NCBI GenBank assembly: GCA_014376325.1
Contig: JACMRP010000002.1
Location: 1-6,096 of the forward strand
DNA length: 6,096 bases
Source: Pseudobdellovibrionaceae bacterium
GTDB lineage: Bacteria > Bdellovibrionota > Bdellovibrionia > Bdellovibrionales > Bdellovibrionaceae
Direction: 5' to 3'
Of the stretch, positions 1 to 5,083 are shown in pieces. The notes under the pieces are model-generated. The model searched no databases and was not told where the DNA came from. It worked only from the letters and a program-made list of their open reading frames with translations. Position 1 is the first letter of the stretch, and each line of letters opens with the position of its first letter. The position numbers and the translations under genes are program-made.

Positions 1-1
1 C

Positions 2-343
2 GCGGCCGACACCAACGAAAAGGCGCAATTCTTAGCGACTACAAATTACCAAAGATTTTTAGGGATTATCCGCAATCAGCGGGTGGCGCTGATGCCGCCG
101 ACGAAAGACATGGACAACATTTGGAGCTCGGGCGAAAAAGAGTTGGTTTTATCGAAATTAAAAACTTCCGTGATCGGCGACAAAGCGGCCGTCGCTGCCG
201 GATTGCAAAAGCTTATCGACAAGACCGAAGCGGACGAACTTATCATCATGAGCGATGCCTATGATTTTAATGATAGAAAACAAACCTACGAAATCATTGC
301 GGAGGCTAAGGGCGACGTGCAAAGCCCGGACCTGACGGTTTAA
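2..343 (+). CDS. LLM-class (luciferase-like) flavin-dependent oxidoreductase, C-terminal part, 5' end outside window
   Basis: The frame is open from the left edge and ends at TAA 341-343, giving 113 residues of a C-terminus; the family is usually about 330 residues, so roughly two thirds lies to the left. The visible part follows the end of the MsnO8-like branch of LLM-class monooxygenases: a segment reading FLATTNYQRFLGIIRNQR, then a Pro-rich stretch, a W-containing segment and KTSVIGDKAAVAAGLQKLID. It closes with ADELIIMSDAYDFNDRKQTY, where family members typically have an ADEL-(M/I)-hydrophobic segment, H/Y-D and R-x-x-(S/T)-(Y/F). Family members are TIM-barrel enzymes that use reduced flavin and oxygen; the substrate cannot be read from this fragment. 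A GTG at 83 lies inside the conserved part and is not the start. No membrane segment is visible, so it is probably cytoplasmic. The family call rests on recalled sequence pattern. Confidence 0.82.
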   Translation, partial: AADTNEKAQFLATTNYQRFLGIIRNQRVALMPPTKDMDNIWSSGEKELVLSKLKTSVIGDKAAVAAGLQKLIDKTEADELIIMSDAYDFNDRKQTYEIIAEAKGDVQSPDLTV

Positions 344-363
344 CTAGAATCAATTCTGAGAGG

Positions 364-384
364 GACCGCGATTAATCCGCGGTC
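364..384. terminator. 7-bp hairpin between convergent genes, possible weak terminator
   Basis: GACCGCG (364-370) and CGCGGTC (378-384) form a perfect GC-rich 7-bp stem around a 7-base loop. It begins 21 bases after the stop of the oxidoreductase gene and contains, in its loop, the stop codon of the convergent HEAT-repeat gene (372-374). The placement suits a shared, bidirectional transcription stop. The tract after the stem on the + strand is only moderately T-rich and there is no clean T run on the - strand, so efficiency is doubtful. Confidence 0.4.
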
Positions 385-2120
385 TTAGGCTCTTCTTTGT
401 GGGAGTTTTCTTCGGTCACGATTTTGATTAACGCCGTATCGACGGCTTTCGCGATTTGCAGTTTTTTCTGATTAGCCATCCAACCAGAGTTCTCTGCACG
501 GACACGGAAAAGTTCTTGCTTCGCGATCGGATCGCTGAAGAAATTCAAAGCATTTTGACCAGCATCTTTCAAATCCGTGTTGTTAGACTTCAACAGATCT
601 AAAATCTGCGGTAATGCCGGCGCTCCGAGTTCTCCCAAAGCCTGACTACACCAACGACGAACGACGTCGTCCTTGTCCTTCGCGCAATCCTTAGCCGTTT
701 CGAGTGCATCTTGAGTGTTATTTTTGGTGTCCATTTCCGCAAGCGCTCGGGCAGCAACCGGGCGTTCGAGGCGCGAAGGCGTCGTTACTTCTCGCCGGAT
801 GGCCTCGAATCCTGGGGTTCCCAAGCAACCTAAAGCCACGATCGCGGGATCATCCTCGCCACCCGTCTTGATGGTCGTAACGATGGAATCGATGTAAGGC
901 TCAGCGACCTTGCGGCTCTGTTCCGGGAGTGCGCAAACCATACTGATCGCACGGGCGCGAGATTCGCCTTCGATCGGCAAATGTTCAGCAACGTATTCCG
1001 CAACAAGCTGGTCGTTTTTCAATTTATCCACTAAAACTTTTGCGGCGATGCCGCTGACTTTTGGACTGTCCAACAAGGCTTTCAATCGACGGTGGGCCCA
1101 CTTCTGTTCGTCTTCACCCAGACGGGTCAAGACCGTTGCCGCCGCTTCGATCACTTCTAAATGCTCCTTTTCGCCGATCCGCTTTACCAACAAATATCCA
1201 ATGCGTTTCACGTTTTCGGTCCCGAACTTTGGCATCGCCAAAATAGCGGCGGCGCGAATCCGCGCACTTGGATGATCGGTCATGATCTTAGCAAGCTTTG
1301 GCAAACCAACGACGGCCTTCATTTCCGTGCACTTCACGGCTTTGATTGCCCAGAAGACCACTTCTTCATTTCCGTTCGGAATCAGGGCATTCTGAATTTC
1401 TTTGTTATTTTCGACGCAGGATTTACCAGAGTTTGCGAGCTGATAAAAAACCAGCGCGTCTTCACGAGTGGGCGCTTCCATCGACTTTTCTGTTGGCTTT
1501 TCGTCTTTTTTCTCTGCGTTTTCAAGTGCTGCGGTGGCGGCACTTTGTTGCTCCATCGCAGCTTGCATCAGCGCGGGAGGTAATTCGGGACGGCTCGCAA
1601 TATATGCGGTCACGATCATCTGGCCTAAAAAAATCGCGGTGATCGGAACTAGGGCAAAAACAGGGAGACCTAAAACGAAGGCAGAAAAACGGCTGAAAGC
1701 GATCTGTGAAGACCAAGTCAGAATCGGCCCCATCAAACTCCATACGATGATGAACAAAGCGACCGCAAAAACTGACGGAATCACGAACGCCTGCCACACC
1801 AACGGTATCCAAGAAAGCTGCCCAATCATGTAAAAGCCGAACGCGATAGCGCCCGCTAAAAATGCCCGAACAAACCATCCCCACGGGGAACGTCGCAAAG
1901 AACTCGGCAGTGAATGCGCAAGCCAAATGCCGGCGCGGCTCAGGGTATTAAAATTGGACACGAGGCAAAGAAAAACGCCCACAAAGAGGAAATACTGAAA
2001 GTAAGCTTGGAACTTGTCGGGAAGGTGAAATTTGACGCCGGTAATGACCATCGCCGCAATAACCAGTGAAAAAAGCAGAACCCAAGGAAGTACTAAAAAT
2101 CGCAATACCTTCATTTTCAT
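372..2120 (-). CDS. Five-pass inner-membrane protein with C-terminal HEAT-like repeat domain, function unknown
   Basis: The product is 582 residues. Hydrophobic segments lie at about 7-29, 40-57, 82-101, 104-129 and 148-173. A charged Ala/Glu/Lys linker (about 180-220) follows, then about 300 residues of repeated helical pairs (about 250-540) with HEAT-like signatures such as HPSARIRAAAILAMPKFG, LEVIEAAATVLTRLGE, ERPVAARALAEM and DVVRRWCSQALGELG. HEAT repeats form curved scaffolds that bind proteins; no catalytic motif is visible. The loops after segments 2 and 4 carry the arginines (R62, R76, R77, R144), so the positive-inside rule puts the N-terminus in the cytoplasm and the repeat domain in the periplasm. 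The ATG at 2120 is chosen because AGGGAG lies 10 bases upstream; the frame runs on to 2465 but that extension is polar, does not look coding and would overlap the divergent lipoprotein gene. It stands alone in its orientation. The specific role is unknown. Confidence 0.85.
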   Translation of the reverse strand: MKMKVLRFLVLPWVLLFSLVIAAMVITGVKFHLPDKFQAYFQYFLFVGVFLCLVSNFNTLSRAGIWLAHSLPSSLRRSPWGWFVRAFLAGAIAFGFYMIGQLSWIPLVWQAFVIPSVFAVALFIIVWSLMGPILTWSSQIAFSRFSAFVLGLPVFALVPITAIFLGQMIVTAYIASRPELPPALMQAAMEQQSAATAALENAEKKDEKPTEKSMEAPTREDALVFYQLANSGKSCVENNKEIQNALIPNGNEEVVFWAIKAVKCTEMKAVVGLPKLAKIMTDHPSARIRAAAILAMPKFGTENVKRIGYLLVKRIGEKEHLEVIEAAATVLTRLGEDEQKWAHRRLKALLDSPKVSGIAAKVLVDKLKNDQLVAEYVAEHLPIEGESRARAISMVCALPEQSRKVAEPYIDSIVTTIKTGGEDDPAIVALGCLGTPGFEAIRREVTTPSRLERPVAARALAEMDTKNNTQDALETAKDCAKDKDDVVRRWCSQALGELGAPALPQILDLLKSNNTDLKDAGQNALNFFSDPIAKQELFRVRAENSGWMANQKKLQIAKAVDTALIKIVTEENSHKEEPKTAD

Positions 2121-2130
2121 CGTATAAATG

Positions 2131-2136
2131 CTCCCT
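2131..2136 (-). promoter_or_regulatory. Ribosome binding site deciding the start of the HEAT-repeat gene
   Basis: On the - strand AGGGAG stands 10 bases before ATG 2120. A second ATG two codons downstream (2114) would be 16 bases away, too far. The site favours a start directly before the first membrane segment and argues against the longer open frame. Confidence 0.6.
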
Positions 2137-2141
2137 GCTTC

Positions 2142-2247
2142 TTTGCACCTTAAGCGCCCTCCTTGGTCAGGTCCAGCTTTGAATGCCAAAAAATGCGACT
2201 CTGTGGAAAATTTTGCCACCGAAAGCGCCCTATTTGGACTCAGGTCG
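2142..2247. repeat. Imperfect direct repeat of about 33 bp, two copies 70 bp apart, in divergent intergenic region
   Basis: Copy 1 is 2142-2174 and copy 2 is 2212-2247. Shared blocks in the same order are TTTGC, ACC, AAGCGCCCT, TTGG and TCAGGTC. About 28 of 33 aligned positions match, with one single-base gap (after TTTGC) and one 2-base gap (before TCAGGTC). Weaker similarity continues past both copies (CTTT then AATGC or AAGTGC). Both copies lie between the divergent starts of the HEAT gene (2120) and the small lipoprotein gene (2316). They could be paired regulator sites, duplicated promoter elements, or the remains of a local 70-bp duplication. No matching regulator is encoded in the window. 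Confidence 0.65.
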
Positions 2248-2257
2248 ATCTTTTTAA

Positions 2258-2272
2258 GTGCTGCGTCAGCAC
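2258..2272. promoter_or_regulatory. 15-bp dyad (6-bp arms, 3-base centre) upstream of lipoprotein gene
   Basis: GTGCTG (2258-2263) and CAGCAC (2267-2272) are perfect inverted repeats around CGT. The dyad follows a run of five T and directly follows the second copy of the intergenic direct repeat, 43 bases before GTG 2316. It could be an operator or a short hairpin in the 5' leader. No T tract follows the stem on either strand, so it is not a typical terminator. Confidence 0.4.
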
Positions 2273-2304
2273 CGGTTCTTGCACATTTCTGAGCCATCAA
2301 CCTC

Positions 2305-2309
2305 GGAGG
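2305..2309 (+). promoter_or_regulatory. Ribosome binding site supporting a GTG start
   Basis: GGAGG (2305-2309) stands 6 bases before GTG 2316. It is the strongest Shine-Dalgarno match in the window and selects a start that opens directly into a lipoprotein signal peptide, over the upstream in-frame ATG at 2163, which has no comparable site and would add 51 non-signal residues. Confidence 0.75.
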
Positions 2310-2315
2310 TTTTTC

Positions 2316-2789
2316 GTGCCTAAATTCCCACTCATTGTTTTGCCTTTGGCAGCCCTGCTTTTGACCTCTGCCTGCCATAAAACCTTTATGAGCGACGATC
2401 GAACGACCCGTCCCGTTGTCGGGCCCGTCCAGTCCCCGAAGGTGCCTGCCGAATCTGAGGGCCAAGAGAAAGCCAAAGCCGATCCGAACCTCTTAACGGT
2501 CGACTGCGTATTTCAAACCACTTCAACATTGAAACTGCAGTTGGTTTTGGACACCACCGCCAAGGCCGAATCCGTCGTTGGTGTTTCGATCTACAGCACG
2601 GCTCAAGGGCAATCCGCGCAGTCTGAATATGCAAAGGTAACGAAACAAACGAAATCTAAAAAAGAAATCGTTGCCGAATACAAAGAGCAGTCTTTAAAAA
2701 TCAGCCTTTCCTTATTTAAGAAGGGCGAAAAAACAGATGTCCTCGTCGACGACGAAGACATCTATAGTTGCAATCAAGAGTCTAATTAA
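2316..2789 (+). CDS. Small predicted lipoprotein, function unknown
   Basis: The product is 157 residues starting at GTG 2316. The N-terminus is a short type II signal peptide: K3, a hydrophobic run (about 5-16) and TSAC with Cys20 as the probable lipidated residue. The -3 position is Thr where Leu is usual, a slightly weak lipobox. Residues 21-60 are a polar, Pro-rich linker. The remainder (about 61-157) alternates hydrophobic and polar residues (for example TLKLQLVLDT and SLKISLSLF) and looks beta-rich. Cys64 and Cys152 sit near the two ends of this part and could form a disulfide in the periplasm. No family is recognised. Residue 21 is His rather than the Asp that retains lipoproteins in the enterobacterial inner membrane, which would allow an outer-membrane location if that rule applies here. 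It is divergent from the HEAT gene and convergent with the BON gene. Confidence 0.8.
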   Translation: MPKFPLIVLPLAALLLTSACHKTFMSDDRTTRPVVGPVQSPKVPAESEGQEKAKADPNLLTVDCVFQTTSTLKLQLVLDTTAKAESVVGVSIYSTAQGQSAQSEYAKVTKQTKSKKEIVAEYKEQSLKISLSLFKKGEKTDVLVDDEDIYSCNQESN

Positions 2790-2800
2790 AAGGCCACTTC

Positions 2801-3601
2801 CTAATGCCGAGGGTTCGACGTGCCGGGCTTCTTCCCGCCGCTCGATTTCTCGGCATTTTTGTCTGAGTCGTCTTGCGCATCCGCTCGTTTAACGCGGAGC
2901 TGGTTGTGCACTTCGCCGACACCCAAAGTTCGTTCGATTAAATTTTCTATCATATGTTTAGTGGAACGATCGGAGATTGATCCGGTCAATGTGACTTCGC
3001 CTGCGCTCACTTCTACTTCGATGTCGGAACCGTCTATCTCATCATGACGCATGATCAGATCTGAAACGTCTTCTTTGATGCGATCGTCAGAACGTTTGTA
3101 ACCTTTAGGTCCTTTGCCCGCGTGTTGCCCGTAGCCCGCGCCTTGCGAACCGTAGGTTTGCGCGCCGAAAGAACTCGTTCGTTCCATTACTTCACTATTC
3201 GAAGAAAATCTTGGGTCGTTGAATCCGCGCTCGTTGCTGTTGCGGCGGCCTTGCGATGAACCCTTCGAACGAGAGTCATTTGAAGAAGATTGCGAAGAGT
3301 AATCTGAATCCCCGCGATAATGCTGGCCATGATTTGCTTCTGGATCGTAGTTATGCGAACCGAAATCCATTGCCGATTGGTATCTATCTTCAGACTGATT
3401 GCGGAAGTCGCGAGACTGTTGCGTTGAACCGTAATCGTCATCGCTTGCGTATGAGTAATTTTTGGTCGTATGACGTTCCGGGTTTTGGCGTTGGCTAAAA
3501 TCCCTTTGGCCCTGACCACCTCGATCTTGTCGGGAATTCTGGCCGTAATTCTGGTTCCGATCCTGGTTTTGATTTTGGGTCTGATCTTGACGATTTCTCA
3601 T
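2801..3601 (-). CDS. BON-domain protein with long low-complexity (prion-like) N-terminal region
   Basis: The product is 266 residues; ATG 3601 has AAGGAG 6 bases upstream. Residues 1-169 are low complexity, rich in Gln, Asn, Ser, Gly, Arg, Asp and Tyr and almost without large hydrophobic residues, so they should be disordered. A junction reading GKGPKGYKRSDDRIKEDV (about 162-179) leads into one BON domain (about 172-237), with D-I-E-V-E-V-S-A-G-E-V-T-L-T-G strands and a closing VGEVHNQLRVK. The (R/K)GPKGY-RSD-RI-EDV junction is typical of a known group of BON proteins that have a charged, Arg/Tyr/Asp-rich front. BON domains are thought to bind phospholipid or other envelope components; OsmY, which has two, is the best-known stress example. 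There is no signal peptide or membrane segment, so the protein is predicted cytoplasmic. The last 25 residues are a charged, Gly/Ser/Lys-rich tail. Its cellular role is not known. Confidence 0.88.
   Translation of the reverse strand: MRNRQDQTQNQNQDRNQNYGQNSRQDRGGQGQRDFSQRQNPERHTTKNYSYASDDDYGSTQQSRDFRNQSEDRYQSAMDFGSHNYDPEANHGQHYRGDSDYSSQSSSNDSRSKGSSQGRRNSNERGFNDPRFSSNSEVMERTSSFGAQTYGSQGAGYGQHAGKGPKGYKRSDDRIKEDVSDLIMRHDEIDGSDIEVEVSAGEVTLTGSISDRSTKHMIENLIERTLGVGEVHNQLRVKRADAQDDSDKNAEKSSGGKKPGTSNPRH
2803..2860 (+). terminator. Candidate long-stem terminator overlapping the end of the convergent BON gene
   Basis: AATGCCGAG (2803-2811) pairs perfectly with CTCGGCATT (2849-2857), a 9-bp stem; TTTTT (2856-2860) overlaps its end on the + strand. 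The 37-base interior contains a nested stem, CGGG paired with CCCG around CTTCTT. It begins 14 bases after the lipoprotein stop, so it could end that transcript. The entire element lies inside the last codons of the BON gene on the other strand. The large loop makes it weaker evidence than a compact hairpin. Confidence 0.4.
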
Positions 3602-3607
3602 TGAATG

Positions 3608-3613
3608 CTCCTT
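3608..3613 (-). promoter_or_regulatory. Ribosome binding site of the BON gene
   Basis: On the - strand AAGGAG stands 6 bases before ATG 3601, a strong match with ideal spacing. It confirms that the low-complexity region is translated from its first residue. Confidence 0.7.
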
Positions 3614-3626
3614 CGTAGTTCTGCAC

Positions 3627-3655
3627 GTTATTGGACTAACGCTAGCACCTGTCGA
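3627..3655 (-). promoter_or_regulatory. Candidate sigma70-type promoter for the BON gene
   Basis: On the - strand TCGACA (3650-3655, five of six consensus bases) and AATAAC (3627-3632, four of six) are separated by 17 bases. Transcription would start near 3620 and leave a leader of about 20 bases containing the Shine-Dalgarno site. The match is by eye and would be uncertain without data. Confidence 0.4.
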
Positions 3656-3678
3656 AAAAGAGCCAAGAAAAGAATTCC

Positions 3679-3698
3679 AGTTGTTTTAACAAACAACT
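3679..3698. promoter_or_regulatory. 20-bp AT-rich dyad upstream of the BON gene
   Basis: AGTTGTTT (3679-3686) and AAACAACT (3691-3698) are perfect 8-bp inverted repeats around TAAC. The site is 24 bases upstream of the -35 candidate of the BON promoter, where an activator could bind; it is over 200 bases from apt. No T tract follows, so it is not a terminator. A regulator site is inference only. Confidence 0.4.
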
Positions 3699-3903
3699 CG
3701 TCTAGAAGATGCGATTACGGCGATGTCATAGGAACGTCACACTCTGCCGAATCGCAATTGAAATACCTAGTGATCCCGCGAAGCCTGATCAGCTCTTCAA
3801 GGATGTTTTCAAGTTCCAATTCGAGCTTATGTGGACTCCTTGTAGACAAACATTTACGCCGTTTGGTAGTAATGGCGAGGTATCGCAGAATGCGAACCAC
3901 ATC

Positions 3904-3909
3904 AAGGAG
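3904..3909 (+). promoter_or_regulatory. Ribosome binding site deciding the apt start
   Basis: AAGGAG (3904-3909) precedes two adjacent in-frame ATG codons. It is 6 bases from ATG 3916 and only 3 from ATG 3913, so the second ATG is the more likely start. The difference is a single Met. Confidence 0.65.
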
Positions 3910-3915
3910 AATATG

Positions 3916-4413
3916 ATGAATCTAAAAAGTTTGATCCGCGACGTGCCCGACTTTCCTTCAGCGGGAATTTTATTCCGCGATATTTCTCCGTTGCTTAAAA
4001 ATCCCGAAGCGATGGATTTGGTCGCGCATAAACTCGTGGAACAAATGGATTTATCTAATGTCGACTATTTCGCAGGGATAGAATCCCGCGGCTTTATTTT
4101 AGCGATGTTATTAGCCGCGACCTTTAAAAAAGGTTTCATGCCGATCCGGAAAGCGGGCAAACTGCCACCACCAGTTTTGAAGGTGGACTATACCCTGGAG
4201 TACGGCAATGCCAGTATCGAGCTGCCCCCGGGACAAGGACGCATCGCCATTATCGATGATGTCCTCGCAACTGGTGGCACCCTGAACGCCGCGATCGACC
4301 TGAGTCAGCTCGCAGGTTATCAGGTCGAGCACGTAGCGGTGCTGATCAATTTGAAATTTTTGAATGAGTTGAAATTCCGAGGGAAAGAAGTCCCCTCGGT
4401 GATTGAATATTAA
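3916..4413 (+). CDS. apt: Adenine phosphoribosyltransferase
   Basis: This purine-salvage enzyme joins adenine to 5-phosphoribosyl diphosphate (PRPP) to give AMP and diphosphate in the cytoplasm. The 165-residue product is close to full family length (about 170-183). The N-terminal MNLKSLIRDVPDFPSAGILF-RDISPLL stretch matches the family's I-R-x-x-P-D-F-P-x-x-G-I-x-F-x-D-I-(S/T)-P-L pattern. GIESRGF (about 54-60) corresponds to the conserved G-I-E-A/S-R-G-F, and RKAGKLP (78-84) to the usual RKPGKLP loop with Ala in place of Pro. YTLEYG (92-97) follows. The PRPP-binding motif is IIDDVLATGGT (112-122), with the two Asp and the ATGGT phosphate loop intact. The C-terminus is slightly short. All expected catalytic parts are present, so it should be active. 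It is transcribed alone, diverging from the BON gene and converging on the next lipoprotein gene. Confidence 0.96.
   Translation: MNLKSLIRDVPDFPSAGILFRDISPLLKNPEAMDLVAHKLVEQMDLSNVDYFAGIESRGFILAMLLAATFKKGFMPIRKAGKLPPPVLKVDYTLEYGNASIELPPGQGRIAIIDDVLATGGTLNAAIDLSQLAGYQVEHVAVLINLKFLNELKFRGKEVPSVIEY
4377..4399. terminator. Hairpin at the 3' end of apt, doubtful terminator
   Basis: CCGAGGG (4377-4383) and CCCTCGG (4393-4399) form a perfect 7-bp stem with a 9-base loop in the last codons of apt, just before the 8-bp gap to the convergent lipoprotein gene. No run of T follows on either strand, so it may simply reflect coding sequence. Its place between convergent genes is the only reason to list it. 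Confidence 0.25.
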
Positions 4414-4421
4414 TTCACAAA

Positions 4422-4976
4422 CTAAGACCGACGCGCGATCTGCTTTGAGGTTTTGCGTTTTTCGATTTTGCACATCGCGATTTCTTTTTTGGTGGACTTC
4501 TTCAGATGCCTCGCAATTTTTAAACACTGCGCTTTAGAAAGTTTCTTTGCCACTTTCGCTTTTTTGGAACTTATCTTTGCGGATACTTTCGAAGATGATT
4601 TCTTAGAATTCTTTGCGATCTTTTTTGACGTTACTTTCTTCGCGACCTTCTTAACGGATTTCTTCTCAGAATGATTTTGGTAACGACCCACATCGGAATG
4701 CGGAGCCATGTACGCGACCGGCACCGGATCAGCGACGCGCACTAATTCAGGGAGCGGAGCTTCGACCGGCATCACGGTTGGTTGAACGGGGGCTTCTGAT
4801 GAAATCGCCGCCACTTGGTCAGAAACTTTTGCCTCTGCCGGAGTTTCTTCAACGAAAGAAGGTCCTGGATTTAAGCCCAGTTCCGAATTCGGGGATTGTT
4901 CAGATTCGGGGGTTCCACTCGTAGCGCAAGAAACTAAAAATCCACTGATCGCGAGCAGCATTAAAAACTTTTTCAT
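4422..4976 (-). CDS. Predicted lipoprotein with acidic Pro-rich linker and lysine-rich histone-H1-like tail
   Basis: The product is 184 residues. MKKFLMLLAISGFLVSC is a clear type II signal peptide with lipobox LVSC and Cys17 as the lipidated residue; Ala follows at +2, which would permit outer-membrane sorting under the enterobacterial rule. Residues 18-104 are Pro/Glu/Val/Ala-rich and net negative (about 13 acidic against 3 basic). Residues 105-184 hold about 28 Lys and 4 Arg with only 2 Glu, in KK-V/A/S patterns such as KKSVKKVAKKVTSKK, resembling histone H1 tails. Within it the segment about 148-172 is more helix-like and carries Cys151 and Cys169. No enzyme or known domain is recognised. 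The basic block could bind peptidoglycan, lipopolysaccharide phosphates, nucleic acid or an acidic partner; none can be chosen from sequence. The start is supported by AAGGGG 8 bases upstream; the longer open frame to 5057 lacks support. It is convergent with apt. Confidence 0.87.
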   Translation of the reverse strand: MKKFLMLLAISGFLVSCATSGTPESEQSPNSELGLNPGPSFVEETPAEAKVSDQVAAISSEAPVQPTVMPVEAPLPELVRVADPVPVAYMAPHSDVGRYQNHSEKKSVKKVAKKVTSKKIAKNSKKSSSKVSAKISSKKAKVAKKLSKAQCLKIARHLKKSTKKEIAMCKIEKRKTSKQIARRS

Positions 4977-4984
4977 TGGCGAAT

Positions 4985-4990
4985 CCCCTT
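4985..4990 (-). promoter_or_regulatory. Ribosome binding site of the lysine-rich lipoprotein gene
   Basis: On the - strand AAGGGG lies 8 bases before ATG 4976. It is G-rich and not perfect, but together with the signal peptide directly after the ATG it fixes this start over upstream in-frame codons. Confidence 0.55.
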
Positions 4991-5007
4991 TTCGATGATG
5001 AGGATTC

Positions 5008-5013
5008 AGTATA
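5008..5013 (-). promoter_or_regulatory. Candidate -10 element for the lysine-rich lipoprotein gene
   Basis: TATACT on the - strand matches five of six bases of the sigma70 -10 consensus and would start transcription near 5001, giving a leader of about 25 bases. No good -35 hexamer is present 16-18 bases upstream. The DNA just above that (5031-5067) is very AT-rich and includes a 6-bp dyad TTTGAT/ATCAAA (5040-5058), which could act as an UP-like element or regulator site. Confidence 0.35.
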
Positions 5014-5083
5014 CCGAGAGCTCGCCCGAAAGCTTTTATTTTGATTGAAAATATCAAATTAAATCAGATACTTACCAGTTATA

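Larger units (their letters stand above)
3602..3915. other. 314-bp divergent intergenic region between the BON gene and apt
   Basis: No convincing gene is seen here. The apt frame stays open upstream to ATG 3709, but the added residues are not typical of the family and that ATG has no Shine-Dalgarno site. The region holds the BON-gene promoter candidate, the dyad at 3679-3698, and a palindrome CTGATCAG with partly matching GAAG and CTTC flanks (3780-3798). For apt, TAGACA (3843-3848) followed after 18 bases by TAGTAA (3867-3872) is a weak promoter possibility. The gap is the longest in the window and could hold leader or regulatory elements. Confidence 0.5.

Noticed and set aside
910..1642. 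Several + strand open frames of 60-140 codons antisense to the HEAT-repeat gene.
   Set aside because: They overlap a well-supported gene, are rich in Arg/Ser/Phe as expected of antisense reading, and lack ribosome sites or recognisable domains.
2121..2465. Upstream extension of the HEAT-repeat frame by 115 codons.
   Set aside because: It is polar and unlike the rest of the protein, has no better ribosome site, and would overlap the divergent lipoprotein gene; ATG 2120 starts directly at a membrane segment behind AGGGAG.
3187..3519. Second - strand frame of 110 codons and a + strand frame within the BON gene.
   Set aside because: The low-complexity coding sequence leaves other frames open by chance; only the frame with the BON domain and a strong ribosome site is supported.
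3709..3915. N-terminal extension of apt to ATG 3709.
   Set aside because: The family begins close to the I-R-D-x-P-D-F-P motif, and AAGGAG is correctly spaced only for ATG 3916.
4453..4674. Phe-rich + strand open frame, apparently hydrophobic.
   Set aside because: It is the exact antisense of the lysine-rich tail; AAG/AAA codons read backwards give Phe/Leu, so the hydrophobicity is an artefact.
4422..5057. Longer form of the lysine-rich lipoprotein starting at 5057.
   Set aside because: The added 27 residues would bury the signal peptide and have no ribosome site; the lipobox fixes ATG 4976.
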